Below the pieces are notes generated by a model. The model was not told where the DNA came from. It saw only the letters and a list, made by a program, of their open reading frames with translations, and did not search any database. Below are positions 1 through 8,217 of a stretch of DNA of 64,000 nt, piece by piece; the stretch's first letter is position 1, and every line of letters starts with the position of its first letter. The position numbers were made by a program, and so were the translations under genes. This stretch comes from Mesorhizobium sp. ES1-4 (lineage in GTDB: Bacteria; Pseudomonadota; Alphaproteobacteria; Rhizobiales; Rhizobiaceae): contig NZ_JAIUGV010000008.1 of assembly GCF_020164745.1 (NCBI RefSeq), forward strand, positions 248,001 to 312,000, in the 5' to 3' direction.

Positions 1-674
1 TTCAGTGGTACGCGACCCTCTATGGCAATTCGGCCCTCTCCGGCGCGCTCTTGAACAGTCTCGTCATCGGCGTCATCGCGGCCACCGGCGCCACGCTGTG
101 CGGCATCACCGTGTCCTACATGGACCTCTACGGCCGCTCGCCCTTGGCCGCCACCATCAGCGCCATCGCGCGGCTGCCGATCCTCATTCCCGGCGTCATC
201 GTCGGCATATCGCTGCTGATCCTGATCAACCTCGTCGGCCTCGGACCGTCGCGTATCGCCATCGTGCTCGGCCATATATTGGTGGCGCTGCCGACCACGG
301 TGGTCGTCATGCGTAGCCGCTTTGCCGCCATTCCCAAGACGGTTCGCGAGGCGGCCCTCGACCTTGGCGCCTCCGACTGGACGACGTTCCGGCGCGTCAT
401 GCTGCCGCTCAGCCTGCCCGCGGTGCTGTCGGCCTTCATGCTCGCCTTCCTGATCTCCTTCGACGAATTCATCGTCGTCTTTTTCCTTGCCGGCACGCAG
501 CCGACACTGCCGCTCTACATTTGGAGCCAACTGCGCTTTCCCCGGTCCCTGCCGACCGTCATGGCGCTAGGGACGATGATCCTGGCCGTATCTTTCATCA
601 TTGCCGGCACCGCCGAGATCCTGCGCCATCGCGGGCTCGGTGCGGTGCGCCGGACACTTGCAAATCCAGCATGA
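1..674 (+). CDS. ABC transporter permease, PotC-like (5' partial)
   Basis: Inner-membrane permease of a spermidine/putrescine-type ABC importer, cut at the left edge. The frame is open from base 3, giving 223 residues and a TGA at 672-674, so the first third of the usual ~260-270 aa is missing. A TTG at 51 is internal and not the true start. Several hydrophobic segments are visible. The cytoplasmic EAA loop that docks on the ATPase is present (EAALDLGASDWTTFRRVMLP, about residues 115-134 of the visible part). The binding-protein gene follows after 38 bp, so they are co-transcribed. The substrate class is inferred from the family and from the PotD/PotA-like neighbours. Confidence 0.88.
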   Translation, partial: QWYATLYGNSALSGALLNSLVIGVIAATGATLCGITVSYMDLYGRSPLAATISAIARLPILIPGVIVGISLLILINLVGLGPSRIAIVLGHILVALPTTVVVMRSRFAAIPKTVREAALDLGASDWTTFRRVMLPLSLPAVLSAFMLAFLISFDEFIVVFFLAGTQPTLPLYIWSQLRFPRSLPTVMALGTMILAVSFIIAGTAEILRHRGLGAVRRTLANPA

Positions 675-712
675 CCACAACGCCGATCACAACAAAGAAG
701 AGGAGAACGAAA

Positions 713-1783
713 ATGGCATTCCACCTGAAATCGATAGCCGGACACAAGGCTAGGGCCGGCCTCGCCGCACTGGTGCTCGCACTGTCGTCGACCGTGGCGC
801 TGGCCGCCGAGAAGCTGCAATATTTCACTTGGTCGGGCTATGAGTTGCCCGACTTCAACAAGAGCTTCCTTGCCGCCCATCCCGATGGCGTCGAGGCCTC
901 GATCTTTGGCGACGACGACGACGCCTTCACCAAGGTCAAGGCAGGCTTCCGCCCCGATATAGCGCATCCCTGCTACGACAAGGTGGCACGCTGGAACAAG
1001 GAAGGCCTGCTGCAGCCGATCGACACCAAGCGCATCAAGAACTGGGATTCGATCTTCCCGGTTTTCAAGAACCTGCCCGATTTGCAGGCCGGTGACGGCA
1101 AGGTCTGGATGGTGCCGTGGGACTGGGGCAACACCTCGATCCTCTATCGCACCGATCTGGTGAAGAACCCGGAGGCGAGCTGGAACATGCTGTGGGACAA
1201 GCAGTATGCCGGCCGCATGGCGACTATAGACGCCGTCCACGACACGCCCATCGTCGCGGCGCTGCTCGCCGGCGTGAATCCCTTCGACATGACGGCGGAC
1301 CAGATGGACAAGGTCGCCGAAAAGCTGCGCGAACAGCGGCCGCTGCTGTCGAGCTACACCACCGACATGACGTCGGTGGAACAGGCGCTGGCCAGCGGCC
1401 AGTTGGTCGCCGCCATGACCTGGAACGCGTCGGCCACTTCGCTCAAGAAGCAGGGCGTGCCGGTCGAGTTCATGAAGCCGAAGGAGGGCATGCTGACCTG
1501 GGCCTGCGGCTTCGTCATGCTCAAGGACGCCAAGAACGTCGATCTCGCCTACGACTTCATCAACAGCCGGCTGGACGCCGAGTCGGGCAAGTTCCTTATC
1601 GAGTCCTACGGCTATGGCAGTTCACTCAGCACCGCCTTCGCCGGCGTGCCGAAGGAGGAACTGGAAAAGCTGCAGCTGCCGTCCGACCCCGAAGTCATGC
1701 TGAAAAGCACCATCTTCACCGGCCCGATGAAGCAGAACGACGATATGGCGAAGATGTTCGAGAAGGTGAAGGCCGGCGGGTAA
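713..1783 (+). CDS. ABC transporter substrate-binding protein, PotD-like
   Basis: Periplasmic binding protein (356 aa) for a polyamine or related small cationic substrate. The N-terminus has basic residues, a hydrophobic stretch and an ALA-AEK cleavage site near residue 31. The mature protein opens with YFTWSGYELPD, which resembles the N-terminal strand of PotD/PotF proteins (YNWSGYI-like). The ATG at 713 was chosen because AGGAG lies at 701-705 and the signal peptide starts there; the open frame runs further upstream. It sits between the permease and the regulator/ATPase genes. The true ligand cannot be read from the sequence. Confidence 0.87.
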   Translation: MAFHLKSIAGHKARAGLAALVLALSSTVALAAEKLQYFTWSGYELPDFNKSFLAAHPDGVEASIFGDDDDAFTKVKAGFRPDIAHPCYDKVARWNKEGLLQPIDTKRIKNWDSIFPVFKNLPDLQAGDGKVWMVPWDWGNTSILYRTDLVKNPEASWNMLWDKQYAGRMATIDAVHDTPIVAALLAGVNPFDMTADQMDKVAEKLREQRPLLSSYTTDMTSVEQALASGQLVAAMTWNASATSLKKQGVPVEFMKPKEGMLTWACGFVMLKDAKNVDLAYDFINSRLDAESGKFLIESYGYGSSLSTAFAGVPKEELEKLQLPSDPEVMLKSTIFTGPMKQNDDMAKMFEKVKAGG

Positions 1784-1794
1784 GCGCGGTTCTT

Positions 1795-1938
1795 CCTTCT
1801 CCCTCTTGTGGGAGAAGGTGGATCGGCGCGCAGCGCCGAGACGGATGAGGGGTGAGTGAAGGATCGCCGTCCTTGCCAAGCTGGAACACCCCTCATCCGT
1901 CGCCTTCGGCGACACCTTCTCCCACAAGGGGAGAAGGG
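1795..1938. repeat. Inverted pair of RIME-like intergenic palindromes
   Basis: Two copies of a rhizobial intergenic mosaic-type repeat face each other. Each carries a CTTCTCCC...GGGAGAAG stem, and the two share a perfect 15-bp inverted match (GACGGATGAGGGGTG at 1840-1854 against its complement at 1887-1901). The pair fills most of the space between the binding-protein gene and the XRE regulator, so a long hairpin would form in a read-through transcript and could lower expression of the downstream genes. The family assignment is from memory of rhizobial RIME elements. Confidence 0.75.
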
Positions 1939-1992
1939 AGGCCCTCTCGGCGCTGCGCCGCGCCCGCAAATAAAACGCAACAAGGATCACCG

Positions 1993-2601
1993 ATGGACAT
2001 GCTTGACGAAGCCGCCGAGAAGCCCAAAGACGATGCCGACGTTCGCGTCGGCCGGCGCGTGCGGGCACTACGGCTCGAGCGCCGCCTTTCGCTGGCGGAG
2101 CTTGCCGCCAGGGCAGGCGTATCCATCGGTGCGCTGAGCCAGATCGAGCGCGGCATGTCCTCGTTGCGCGTCAAGGTGATCTGGCCGCTCGCGGCGGCTC
2201 TGGACATCGAACCCTCGGCGTTGATCGCCGACGGCGACGATGCCGTCAGCGATCTTTATTGCGTGCGCGCCAACAGCCGCCGCGCCATTCCTGTGAAGTC
2301 CGAAGGCATCGCCAAGGCGCTGCTGTCGCCGCCGGGCGCGACGCTGACCGGCATGCTGGTGACGGTGGAAGCCGGTGGTGGCACGGCGGAAGCATACGCG
2401 CATGCCGGCCATGAATTCGGCTTGGTGCTTTCGGGCGAGGTCGAACTGGTGGTGGACTCGACAAAATACGTGCTGAAGACCGGCGACAGTTTTGCCTTCA
2501 AGAGCACGCTGTTGCACGCTTTCCGCAATCCCGGTGGCGAGCAATGCCGGATCCTCTGGGTCAACACCACGAAACCCTCGGAGGTTCGTGATGGCGCCTG
2601 A
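1993..2601 (+). CDS. XRE-family transcriptional regulator with cupin domain
   Basis: DNA-binding regulator of 202 aa. An XRE helix-turn-helix spans about residues 17-72 (LSLAELAARAGVSIGALSQIE) and a small-molecule-binding cupin covers about residues 125-192 (HAGHEFGLVLSGEVELVVD). This architecture is typical of PuuR-like regulators of polyamine and amino-acid use. Its place inside the transporter cluster suggests it controls that cluster in response to the substrate. The ATG at 1993 follows CAAGGATCACCG, with AAGGA as ribosome-binding site; the open frame continues upstream only through the repeat. Its last 11 nt overlap the ATPase gene, indicating translational coupling. Confidence 0.88.
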   Translation: MDMLDEAAEKPKDDADVRVGRRVRALRLERRLSLAELAARAGVSIGALSQIERGMSSLRVKVIWPLAAALDIEPSALIADGDDAVSDLYCVRANSRRAIPVKSEGIAKALLSPPGATLTGMLVTVEAGGGTAEAYAHAGHEFGLVLSGEVELVVDSTKYVLKTGDSFAFKSTLLHAFRNPGGEQCRILWVNTTKPSEVRDGA

Positions 2602-3676
2602 TCCGCTCGTCCGGCTGCAGGCTGTCTCGAAGATTTTTCCCGGCGGCATTGTCGGGCTCGACGCCGTCGATCTCGACATCATCAGCGGCGAATTCATTAC
2701 GCTGCTCGGGCCGTCCGGCTGCGGCAAGACCACCAGCCTGCGCGTCATCGCCGGTTTCGAAAGCCCGTCGAGCGGCGCAGTGCTGCTCGACGGCCGCGAC
2801 ATCACCGCGCTTCGGCCCTTCGATCGGCCGGTCAACACGGTGTTCCAGGACTACGCGCTGTTTCCGCACATGAACGTCGCCGAGAATGTCGGCTTTGGTC
2901 TGTCGCTGCGCAAATTGTCGGGAGCCGAACAGGCAAAACGCGCCGGTGAGGCGCTTGACATGGTCGGCCTTTCCGACAAGCTTCGCGCCCGCGTTTCCGA
3001 ACTGTCCGGCGGTCAGCGCCAGCGCGTCGCGCTCGCACGCGCCATCGTCTGCGAACCGCGCGTGCTCCTGCTCGACGAACCGCTGTCGGCGCTCGACGCA
3101 CACCTGCGCGAACAGATGCAGGTCGAGTTGAAGCGGCTGCAATCGCGGCTTGGCACCACCTTCGTCATGGTTACCCATGACCAGACCGAAGCGCTGTCGA
3201 TCTCCGACCGCATCGTCGTCATGAACAAGGGCCGCATCGAACAGATCGCGCCACCGGCAACACTCTATGATCGACCCGCAACGAAGTTTGTGGCGAGCTT
3301 CATCGGCACCATGAATCTCCTGCAGTCGCATTTTGTCGGCCGCGACGGAGATCGCCTGCGTTTCACCGCCGGTGCCCTGGCGCTGGAGGCAACTTCTGAA
3401 ACTGGTAAGTCACCCGGGCAAGGCGAGGTGCGGACCATCGGCGTGCGTCCAGAGGATTTGCTGGCGACGACCGAGGCCGCGCCCGGCACGGCGCCGGCGC
3501 GCGTCAACAGCATCGTCTTTCATGGCCGCATGCTGCGGCTGCATGCCGAACTTGGGAAAGGCGCACCTATCGTCATCGATGCGCCGCGCCAAGCCGAGGG
3601 TTTTCAATTCAGCGTCGGCGATGTGGCGCATGTCAGCCTTCGCCGTGGCGCCAACTGCCCTATGCTGCCCGGCTGA
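2591..3676 (+). CDS. ABC transporter ATP-binding protein, PotA-like
   Basis: Cytoplasmic ATPase (361 aa) of the importer. Walker A GPSGCGKT is at residues 40-47, signature LSGGQ at 138-142, Walker B LLLDE at 159-163 and the H-loop histidine at about 196. The C-terminal ~80 residues fit a TOBE_2 regulatory domain, as in PotA/FbpC-type subunits. The start ATG overlaps the regulator's stop by 11 nt. With the permease and binding protein it gives an importer from which a first permease (potB-like), expected upstream of base 1, is missing in this window. Confidence 0.92.
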   Translation: MAPDPLVRLQAVSKIFPGGIVGLDAVDLDIISGEFITLLGPSGCGKTTSLRVIAGFESPSSGAVLLDGRDITALRPFDRPVNTVFQDYALFPHMNVAENVGFGLSLRKLSGAEQAKRAGEALDMVGLSDKLRARVSELSGGQRQRVALARAIVCEPRVLLLDEPLSALDAHLREQMQVELKRLQSRLGTTFVMVTHDQTEALSISDRIVVMNKGRIEQIAPPATLYDRPATKFVASFIGTMNLLQSHFVGRDGDRLRFTAGALALEATSETGKSPGQGEVRTIGVRPEDLLATTEAAPGTAPARVNSIVFHGRMLRLHAELGKGAPIVIDAPRQAEGFQFSVGDVAHVSLRRGANCPMLPG

Positions 3677-3804
3677 ACTGGCCCATAGGCGGCTACAAGC
3701 CGGCCACGAATACGCTGACGGCGATTCATGATTTCCTCAAGGTCAAGGGCATCATCTGCTGCGAGGCGCAGGTTCAGACTATTCACGCTTGACTTAAAGA
3801 CTTC

Positions 3805-3819
3805 GTTCCTGTTTCGTTC
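3805..3819 (+). promoter_or_regulatory. LexA-type SOS box (GTTC-N7-GTTC)
   Basis: GTTCCTGTTTCGTTC is a direct repeat GTTC-N7-GTTC, the established LexA operator of alphaproteobacteria; the complement GAACGAAACAGGAAC resembles rhizobial SOS boxes. It lies 47 bp before the start of the 2H phosphoesterase gene, and a TATACG hexamer follows directly at 3820-3825. One such match can occur by chance, but position and spacing fit a real operator. Confidence 0.6.
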
Positions 3820-3866
3820 TATACGTTAGGGCAAAAATAGGAGCGTTCCTTTGCGAGCGTACGCGC

Positions 3867-4469
3867 ATGTACCAAGGCGAGTTCGATTTCGGAATTCCAG
3901 AGCCGCCATGGCGGCCTAAGCGGCCGGAGCGCGTCTTCTACGGCTTGTTTTTGCAGCAGAAGGACTATTCGCGGTTTGCGGATTGCCAAGGCCAGCTGTG
4001 CGACCAATGTGAGATAACCGGCTCACGTTTGCTGTATCACCGGTTTCACGTCAGCCTGCAGCACGTCGGTGATTACAAGAGACTGCGAGAGAAAGTCATC
4101 TTCGCAGCCGCCCGATCCGGGCGGCGCATCGCGATGTCTGGCTTTGAGGTCACCTTTCGCCATTTCAGGAGCTTTCCCGGCCGTCCGGCGACAAGGAGCA
4201 GTCCGGCAAAGCATCCCTTCGTGCTTCTCGCCGACGATGGACCGGTTTGTGAATTGAGTAGGAAGCTCGGCGCCGAAATGCTGCGCGAAGGGCTCAAGGC
4301 ATCAGACGGTTTCGTTCCGCACTTGACGCTTGCATATGACCAGAAACTTGTTCCGCAACAGCCTATCGGCCCGATCAGCTTTGTTGCCCGGGAGTTCGTC
4401 CTTGTTCACAGCCTGCGCGGCTTGACGAAGTACAATTTCCCGGAAGCTTGGCCGCTTGGCGCGACGTGA
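3867..4469 (+). CDS. 2'-5' RNA ligase / 2H phosphoesterase family protein
   Basis: Member of the 2H phosphoesterase superfamily (LigT/ThpR-like), 200 aa, cytoplasmic. Enzymes of this family act on 2',3'-cyclic or 2'-5' RNA linkages. The two catalytic tetrapeptides are present: HVSL at residues 61-64 and HLTL at 152-155, about 90 residues apart as expected. The N-terminal ~25 residues (GEFDFGIPEPPWRPKRPERVF) are a proline- and arginine-rich lead-in common in rhizobial members. It is a single gene behind a LexA-type box, so a role during DNA damage is possible. Substrate unknown. Confidence 0.82.
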   Translation: MYQGEFDFGIPEPPWRPKRPERVFYGLFLQQKDYSRFADCQGQLCDQCEITGSRLLYHRFHVSLQHVGDYKRLREKVIFAAARSGRRIAMSGFEVTFRHFRSFPGRPATRSSPAKHPFVLLADDGPVCELSRKLGAEMLREGLKASDGFVPHLTLAYDQKLVPQQPIGPISFVAREFVLVHSLRGLTKYNFPEAWPLGAT

Positions 4470-4609
4470 TCGACCGATCGCCCTTACATCGTCGTCGCGT
4501 ATTTCGCGCCATCATCCTGACAGGGCCATGTCAGCTATCGACCGGTCAGCCGATGGCAGTCCAGCGGGTTGCTCCCTATTTTCAATGGGTCTGAACAGGA
4601 GGAACACAA

Positions 4610-4963
4610 ATGACCATCACCGAAATCGCCAAGGATTTCACCGAACTTCTCAAGCAGGGCAACAATCAAGGCGCTGCCGAGAAGTACAATGCCGACGATA
4701 TCGCCAGCTACGAGGCCATGGAGGGGCCGATGGCCGTCAGCCACGGCAAGGCGGCCCTCAAGCAGAAGAGCCAGTGGTGGCAAGAAAACAACGAAGTCCA
4801 TGGCGGCTCGGTCGAGGGTCCCTACGTCAATGGCGACCAGTTCGCGGTGCGCTTCACGTTTGACATAACGCCCAAGGCCACCGGCGAGCGTGTCACCATG
4901 GACGAGGTGGGCCTGTACACGGTCAAGGACGGCAAGATCACCGAAGAGCGCTTTTACTACTGA
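4610..4963 (+). CDS. SnoaL-like / NTF2-fold small protein
   Basis: Small cytoplasmic protein of 117 aa with the pattern of the SnoaL-like NTF2 fold: an N-terminal helix (EIAKDFTELLKQG), a middle part with KAALKQKSQWWQENNEVHGG, then beta strands ending in GLYTVKDGKITEERFYY. Such proteins are often ligand-binding or polyketide-cyclase-like, and no specific reaction can be assigned. The start is secure: AGGAGG lies at 4599-4604, 5 nt before the ATG. It is probably monocistronic, because a strong hairpin follows at 5021-5051. Confidence 0.8.
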   Translation: MTITEIAKDFTELLKQGNNQGAAEKYNADDIASYEAMEGPMAVSHGKAALKQKSQWWQENNEVHGGSVEGPYVNGDQFAVRFTFDITPKATGERVTMDEVGLYTVKDGKITEERFYY

Positions 4964-5020
4964 GGCCGGAAACCAGGTCTTCCGAACCTTACTCTCTTCG
5001 CGGCAAGTTGGAAAAATGAA

Positions 5021-5051
5021 CATGGCGGCCGGGCAACCCCTGGCCGCCATG
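5021..5051 (+). terminator. Strong hairpin after the SnoaL-like gene
   Basis: CATGGCGGCC and its exact complement GGCCGCCATG flank an 11-nt loop, giving a 10-bp GC-rich stem 57 nt after the stop codon. There is no following T-run, so it may be a factor-dependent or bidirectional end or an RNA-stabilising stem rather than a classic terminator. Confidence 0.5.
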
Positions 5052-5141
5052 GTGGCAGATTTCGAGAGCTGCTGGCCAAGCGGGACGGACGGTTTTAGGT
5101 TGCGAAAACGGATTCGAACGTCAGCCCAAAGGAAGCACGTC

Positions 5142-5495
5142 TTGACGGTCACCATGTACGGCATCACCACCTGCGACACGATCAAGAAGGCGCGCGTCTG
5201 GCTGGAGGGTCACGAGGTGCCGTATCGTTTCCATGACTATCGTGCCGAAGGGATCGAGGCAGCCAGGTTGAATGGCTGGGTCGGAAAGGTCGGCTGGGAA
5301 AAGCTGCTCAACAAGGGCAGCACCACGTTCCGCGAGCTGCCCGAGGCGGACAAGCAGTCGCTCGACGAAAACAAGGCCAAGGCGCTGATGCTGGCCAGGC
5401 CGACGATGATCAAGCGGCCGGTGCTGGAGGTAGGGGACAGTATTCTCGTCGGGTTCAAGCCGGATGTTTATGAGCAGGTGGTTGGTGCAAAGTAG
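5142..5495 (+). CDS. ArsC/Spx/YffB-family protein
   Basis: Thioredoxin-fold protein of the ArsC family, YffB/MgsR branch, 117 aa. It begins MTVTMYGITTCDTIKKARVWL: the YGIxxCDT signature has one cysteine rather than a CxxC. RPTMIKRPVLE near residue 90 matches the conserved RPxxKRP element of the fold. Family members may act as glutathione-dependent reductases, but the reaction is not established. I chose the TTG at 5142 because GGAAG at 5131-5135 is 6 nt away; an ATG at 5154 is the alternative (113 aa) but is poorly spaced. Confidence 0.85.
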   Translation: MTVTMYGITTCDTIKKARVWLEGHEVPYRFHDYRAEGIEAARLNGWVGKVGWEKLLNKGSTTFRELPEADKQSLDENKAKALMLARPTMIKRPVLEVGDSILVGFKPDVYEQVVGAK

Positions 5496-5545
5496 ATAGG
5501 CGGCCCTTCGCGCCCCCTCTGTCCCGCCGGCTTCCGAAAACCGCT

Positions 5546-5905
5546 TCAATCTCCGCGCAAATACCCCGCCAGTGCCACCGCATTGTTGTGCGCTTCGTCA
5601 TGCGCTCCGTAGAGCAACGTCACTCGGCCTTTGCCAAGCAAGGCGCGCAACTCCGCCACTGCCCGGTCATTGCCGTCCAGCTCGGCTCGGTAACGCTTCT
5701 GGAACTCTTCCCACCGCGCCGGCTCATGGCCGAACCATATGCGCAGGTCGTCGCTCGGGGCGATGTCCTTCAGCCATAGCGTCAGCGCGGCGTTCTCCTT
5801 GCTGACGCCGCGCGGCCAGATGCGGTCGACCAGCACACGCAGCCCATCGCCTCGATCCGATGGCTCGTAGATCCGCTTAACCGCCAAATCGAAGGCCATG
5901 GACAC
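5546..5905 (-). CDS. DUF488 family protein
   Basis: Cytoplasmic protein of 119 aa with hallmarks of DUF488 (YeaO-like): IYEPSDRGDGLRVLVDRIWPRG near the N-terminus, WLKDIAPSDDLRIWFGH in the middle, and a C-terminal GRVTLLYGAHDEAHNNAVAL that ends in helix. The function of the family is unproven. It is convergent with the ArsC-like gene (50 bp between stops) and lies just after the aminopeptidase gene in the divergent sense. The start is either M1 or the second methionine (codon 3); both fit. Confidence 0.86.
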   Translation of the reverse strand: MSMAFDLAVKRIYEPSDRGDGLRVLVDRIWPRGVSKENAALTLWLKDIAPSDDLRIWFGHEPARWEEFQKRYRAELDGNDRAVAELRALLGKGRVTLLYGAHDEAHNNAVALAGYLRGD

Positions 5906-5926
5906 CTCGGGGAATCGTGGCGGCTG

Positions 5927-7183
5927 TCAGGCCCATTCACCCCTGCGCATCACTGGCACGCGGCTGCCGTCCTTGCTGACCCCATCGATGTCGATCTTGT
6001 CCGACCCGATCATCCAGTCGATGTGGATGAAGCTCTTGTTGCCGCCGCGCGCCGCGATTTCGTCCTGGCTGAGCGAGGCGCCGTCGACGAAGCACTTCGA
6101 ATAGCACTGGCCGAGCGCGATGTGGCAGGCGGCGTTCTCGTCGAACAGCGTGTTGAAGAACAGCAGGCCGCTGGCCGAGATCGGCGAGGAATGCGGCACC
6201 AGCGCCACCTCGCCGAGGCGGCGCGCGCCTTCGTCGGTGTCGAGCACCTTCTTCAGCACGTCCTCGCCTTTCGAAGCCTTGGCCTCGACGATCCGTCCGC
6301 CTTCGAAGCGCACCGAGATGTCGTCGATCAGCGTGCCCTGGTAGGAGAGCGGTTTGGTCGAGGAGACATGGCCTTCGACGTGCCTCGCATGCGGCGTGGT
6401 GAAGACCTCCTCGGTCGGGATGTTGGGGTTGCAGGTGATGCCGTTCTTGGCGGTCGAGGCGCCGCCCATCCATTCATGGCCGTCCGCCAGACCGACGGTC
6501 AGGTCGGTGCCCGGCCCGGTGAAGTGCAGGGCGCGGAAGTTGTGGCCGTTCAGCCATTCGGTGCGCCCGCGTAGCGCTGCATTGTGCGCCTTCCAGTTGC
6601 CGATCGGATCCTCCACATCCACCCGCGAGGCTGCAAAGATGGCATCGGCGAGTTTCGCCACCGCCACGTCGTCGGCGTCGCCGGGGAAAACCTGCCTGGC
6701 CCAGGCCAGATCCGGATAGGCGACGATGTTCCAGTTGATGTCGAAACCGGTGATCTTCTCCAGAGCCGGCTGGTAGGCCATCGAATTGGCCCTGTTGGCG
6801 CGCGCCACCTTCGCCGGGTCCTGCGCCGACAGCAGCGATGGATCCTCGCCGCGCACGGCGAGCCTAGCGGCATTGTTGGAGAAGGCCTTCGCCATGCCTT
6901 CGTAGAGCCAGCCGGCGGCGCGGTCGAAACCGGCGTCGGCGCCGAAGCGGTAGCGCGCGAGCGTCATCTCGTCGTCGTTGAAGATCGGCGTCACCAGCCC
7001 CGCGCCGGCCTTGTAGGCGTGTTCGACGATGCGCCTAGTCAGCGGCAGCGCCGCGATCGAGGAGGTCAGTACCAGGTCCTGTCCGGGCTGCAACTGCAGC
7101 CCGACCTTGATGGCGACTTCCGCCAGCCTGTCGAGCTTCACCGGGTCGATCGTTGCGGAAACGCCGCGCGAATGTGTGGTCAT
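5927..7183 (-). CDS. M29 family aminopeptidase
   Basis: Metallo-aminopeptidase of family M29 (AmpS/aminopeptidase T type), 418 aa, the usual family size. It removes N-terminal residues from peptides in the cytoplasm using two metal ions. The conserved metal-binding block is in the C-terminal third: GEVALVPHSSPI, then NTLFDENAACHIALG, then FIHIDWMIG. I start it at the ATG at 7183 rather than the longer open frame to 7504, because this ATG overlaps the stop of the LysR gene (ATGA) and gives the family N-terminus. Expression is therefore probably coupled to the regulator upstream. Confidence 0.9.
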   Translation of the reverse strand: MTTHSRGVSATIDPVKLDRLAEVAIKVGLQLQPGQDLVLTSSIAALPLTRRIVEHAYKAGAGLVTPIFNDDEMTLARYRFGADAGFDRAAGWLYEGMAKAFSNNAARLAVRGEDPSLLSAQDPAKVARANRANSMAYQPALEKITGFDINWNIVAYPDLAWARQVFPGDADDVAVAKLADAIFAASRVDVEDPIGNWKAHNAALRGRTEWLNGHNFRALHFTGPGTDLTVGLADGHEWMGGASTAKNGITCNPNIPTEEVFTTPHARHVEGHVSSTKPLSYQGTLIDDISVRFEGGRIVEAKASKGEDVLKKVLDTDEGARRLGEVALVPHSSPISASGLLFFNTLFDENAACHIALGQCYSKCFVDGASLSQDEIAARGGNKSFIHIDWMIGSDKIDIDGVSKDGSRVPVMRRGEWA

Positions 7184-8172
7184 GATCCTGCCTGTCGTAG
7201 TGGGATGTCTGATTGAACATAGACCGGCGCCGCACTGCTTTCCACCGCGATCGCGCCGCTGGGCTCCGCGACAAACGATCCGAACCGCGCCATCGTCGCC
7301 GCGATCTCTTCCTTGATCCAGATCTTGAAGTCCCGGACCTTGCGGCTCTCGGCCTTGGTGGCTGAGGTCACCAGCCAGTAGCCGAGCCCGCTCTGGGCGC
7401 GGATTCCGAACGGCGCCACCAGCCGTCCGTCGGCCAGCGCGTCCGCCGCCAGCAATTGCCAGCCCAGCATGACGCCATGGCCGGCGATCGCCGATTCCAG
7501 GCACAGCATCGGATCGGTGAAGCGCGCGCCTTTCTGGAAGGTGACGGGCTGAACGCCGGCGGCCGCGAACCAGCTCTCCCAGTTGATCATCGCCCGTTCG
7601 TCGGTGATGGCGCAGGTCCGCGCAAGGTCGCCGATCGACTTCAGTTTTCTTGCAATGCCAGGCGCGCAGACCGGGAAGACTTCCTGCGCCAAAAGCAGTT
7701 CAGCCTTCCCGCCCGGCCATTTGCCGTCGCCAAGCCGGATGGCGATGTCGATGTCGGAGTGATCGAGATCGGCCAGGCGCACCGAGGCATCGATGCGCAG
7801 CAGCACGTTGGGATGACGGTCGAAGTGCCGCGACAGCCTGGGCAGCAGCCATTTGGAAGCAAAGGCCGGTGCTGCCGAAACGACCAAAGTGCATTGGGTT
7901 GCCTCGTCGGCCAGTGCCACGGCCTGGGCAAGCTCGCGAAATCCAGCACCAAGACGGGCAGCGAAGACGGCGCCGAACTCGGTCAGCACCAGACCGCTCG
8001 CCGTGCGCTCGAACAGCGCCTGGCCGAGCTGTTTTTCGGTGCGGCTGATCTGCTGGCTGACGGCGCTGACGGAAACGTTGAGTTCACCGGCGGCGGTCGC
8101 GAGCGAGCCGAGACGGGCAACGGTTTCCACGGCGCGAAGGCCGTTGAGATGAACGCGGTTGAGGATGGCCAT
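7180..8172 (-). CDS. LysR-family transcriptional regulator (GcvA-like)
   Basis: DNA-binding regulator of 330 aa. The winged HTH is at about residues 8-66 (NGLRAVETVARLGSLATAAGELNVSVSAVSQQI, read in parts), followed by a LysR substrate domain. The start at 8172 (MAILNRVHL) gives the standard LysR N-terminus; an in-frame ATG at 8208 would add 12 residues. A ~30-residue tail after the substrate domain is longer than usual. The stop codon overlaps the aminopeptidase ATG by four bases. It is divergent from a small gene at 8218 across 45 bp that should hold its operator. Confidence 0.9.
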   Translation of the reverse strand: MAILNRVHLNGLRAVETVARLGSLATAAGELNVSVSAVSQQISRTEKQLGQALFERTASGLVLTEFGAVFAARLGAGFRELAQAVALADEATQCTLVVSAAPAFASKWLLPRLSRHFDRHPNVLLRIDASVRLADLDHSDIDIAIRLGDGKWPGGKAELLLAQEVFPVCAPGIARKLKSIGDLARTCAITDERAMINWESWFAAAGVQPVTFQKGARFTDPMLCLESAIAGHGVMLGWQLLAADALADGRLVAPFGIRAQSGLGYWLVTSATKAESRKVRDFKIWIKEEIAATMARFGSFVAEPSGAIAVESSAAPVYVQSDIPLRQAGS

Positions 8173-8217
8173 TTGAGATTTTCTAAACCGTTCCGGCTGA
8201 AATCTCAATTGAAAGAC

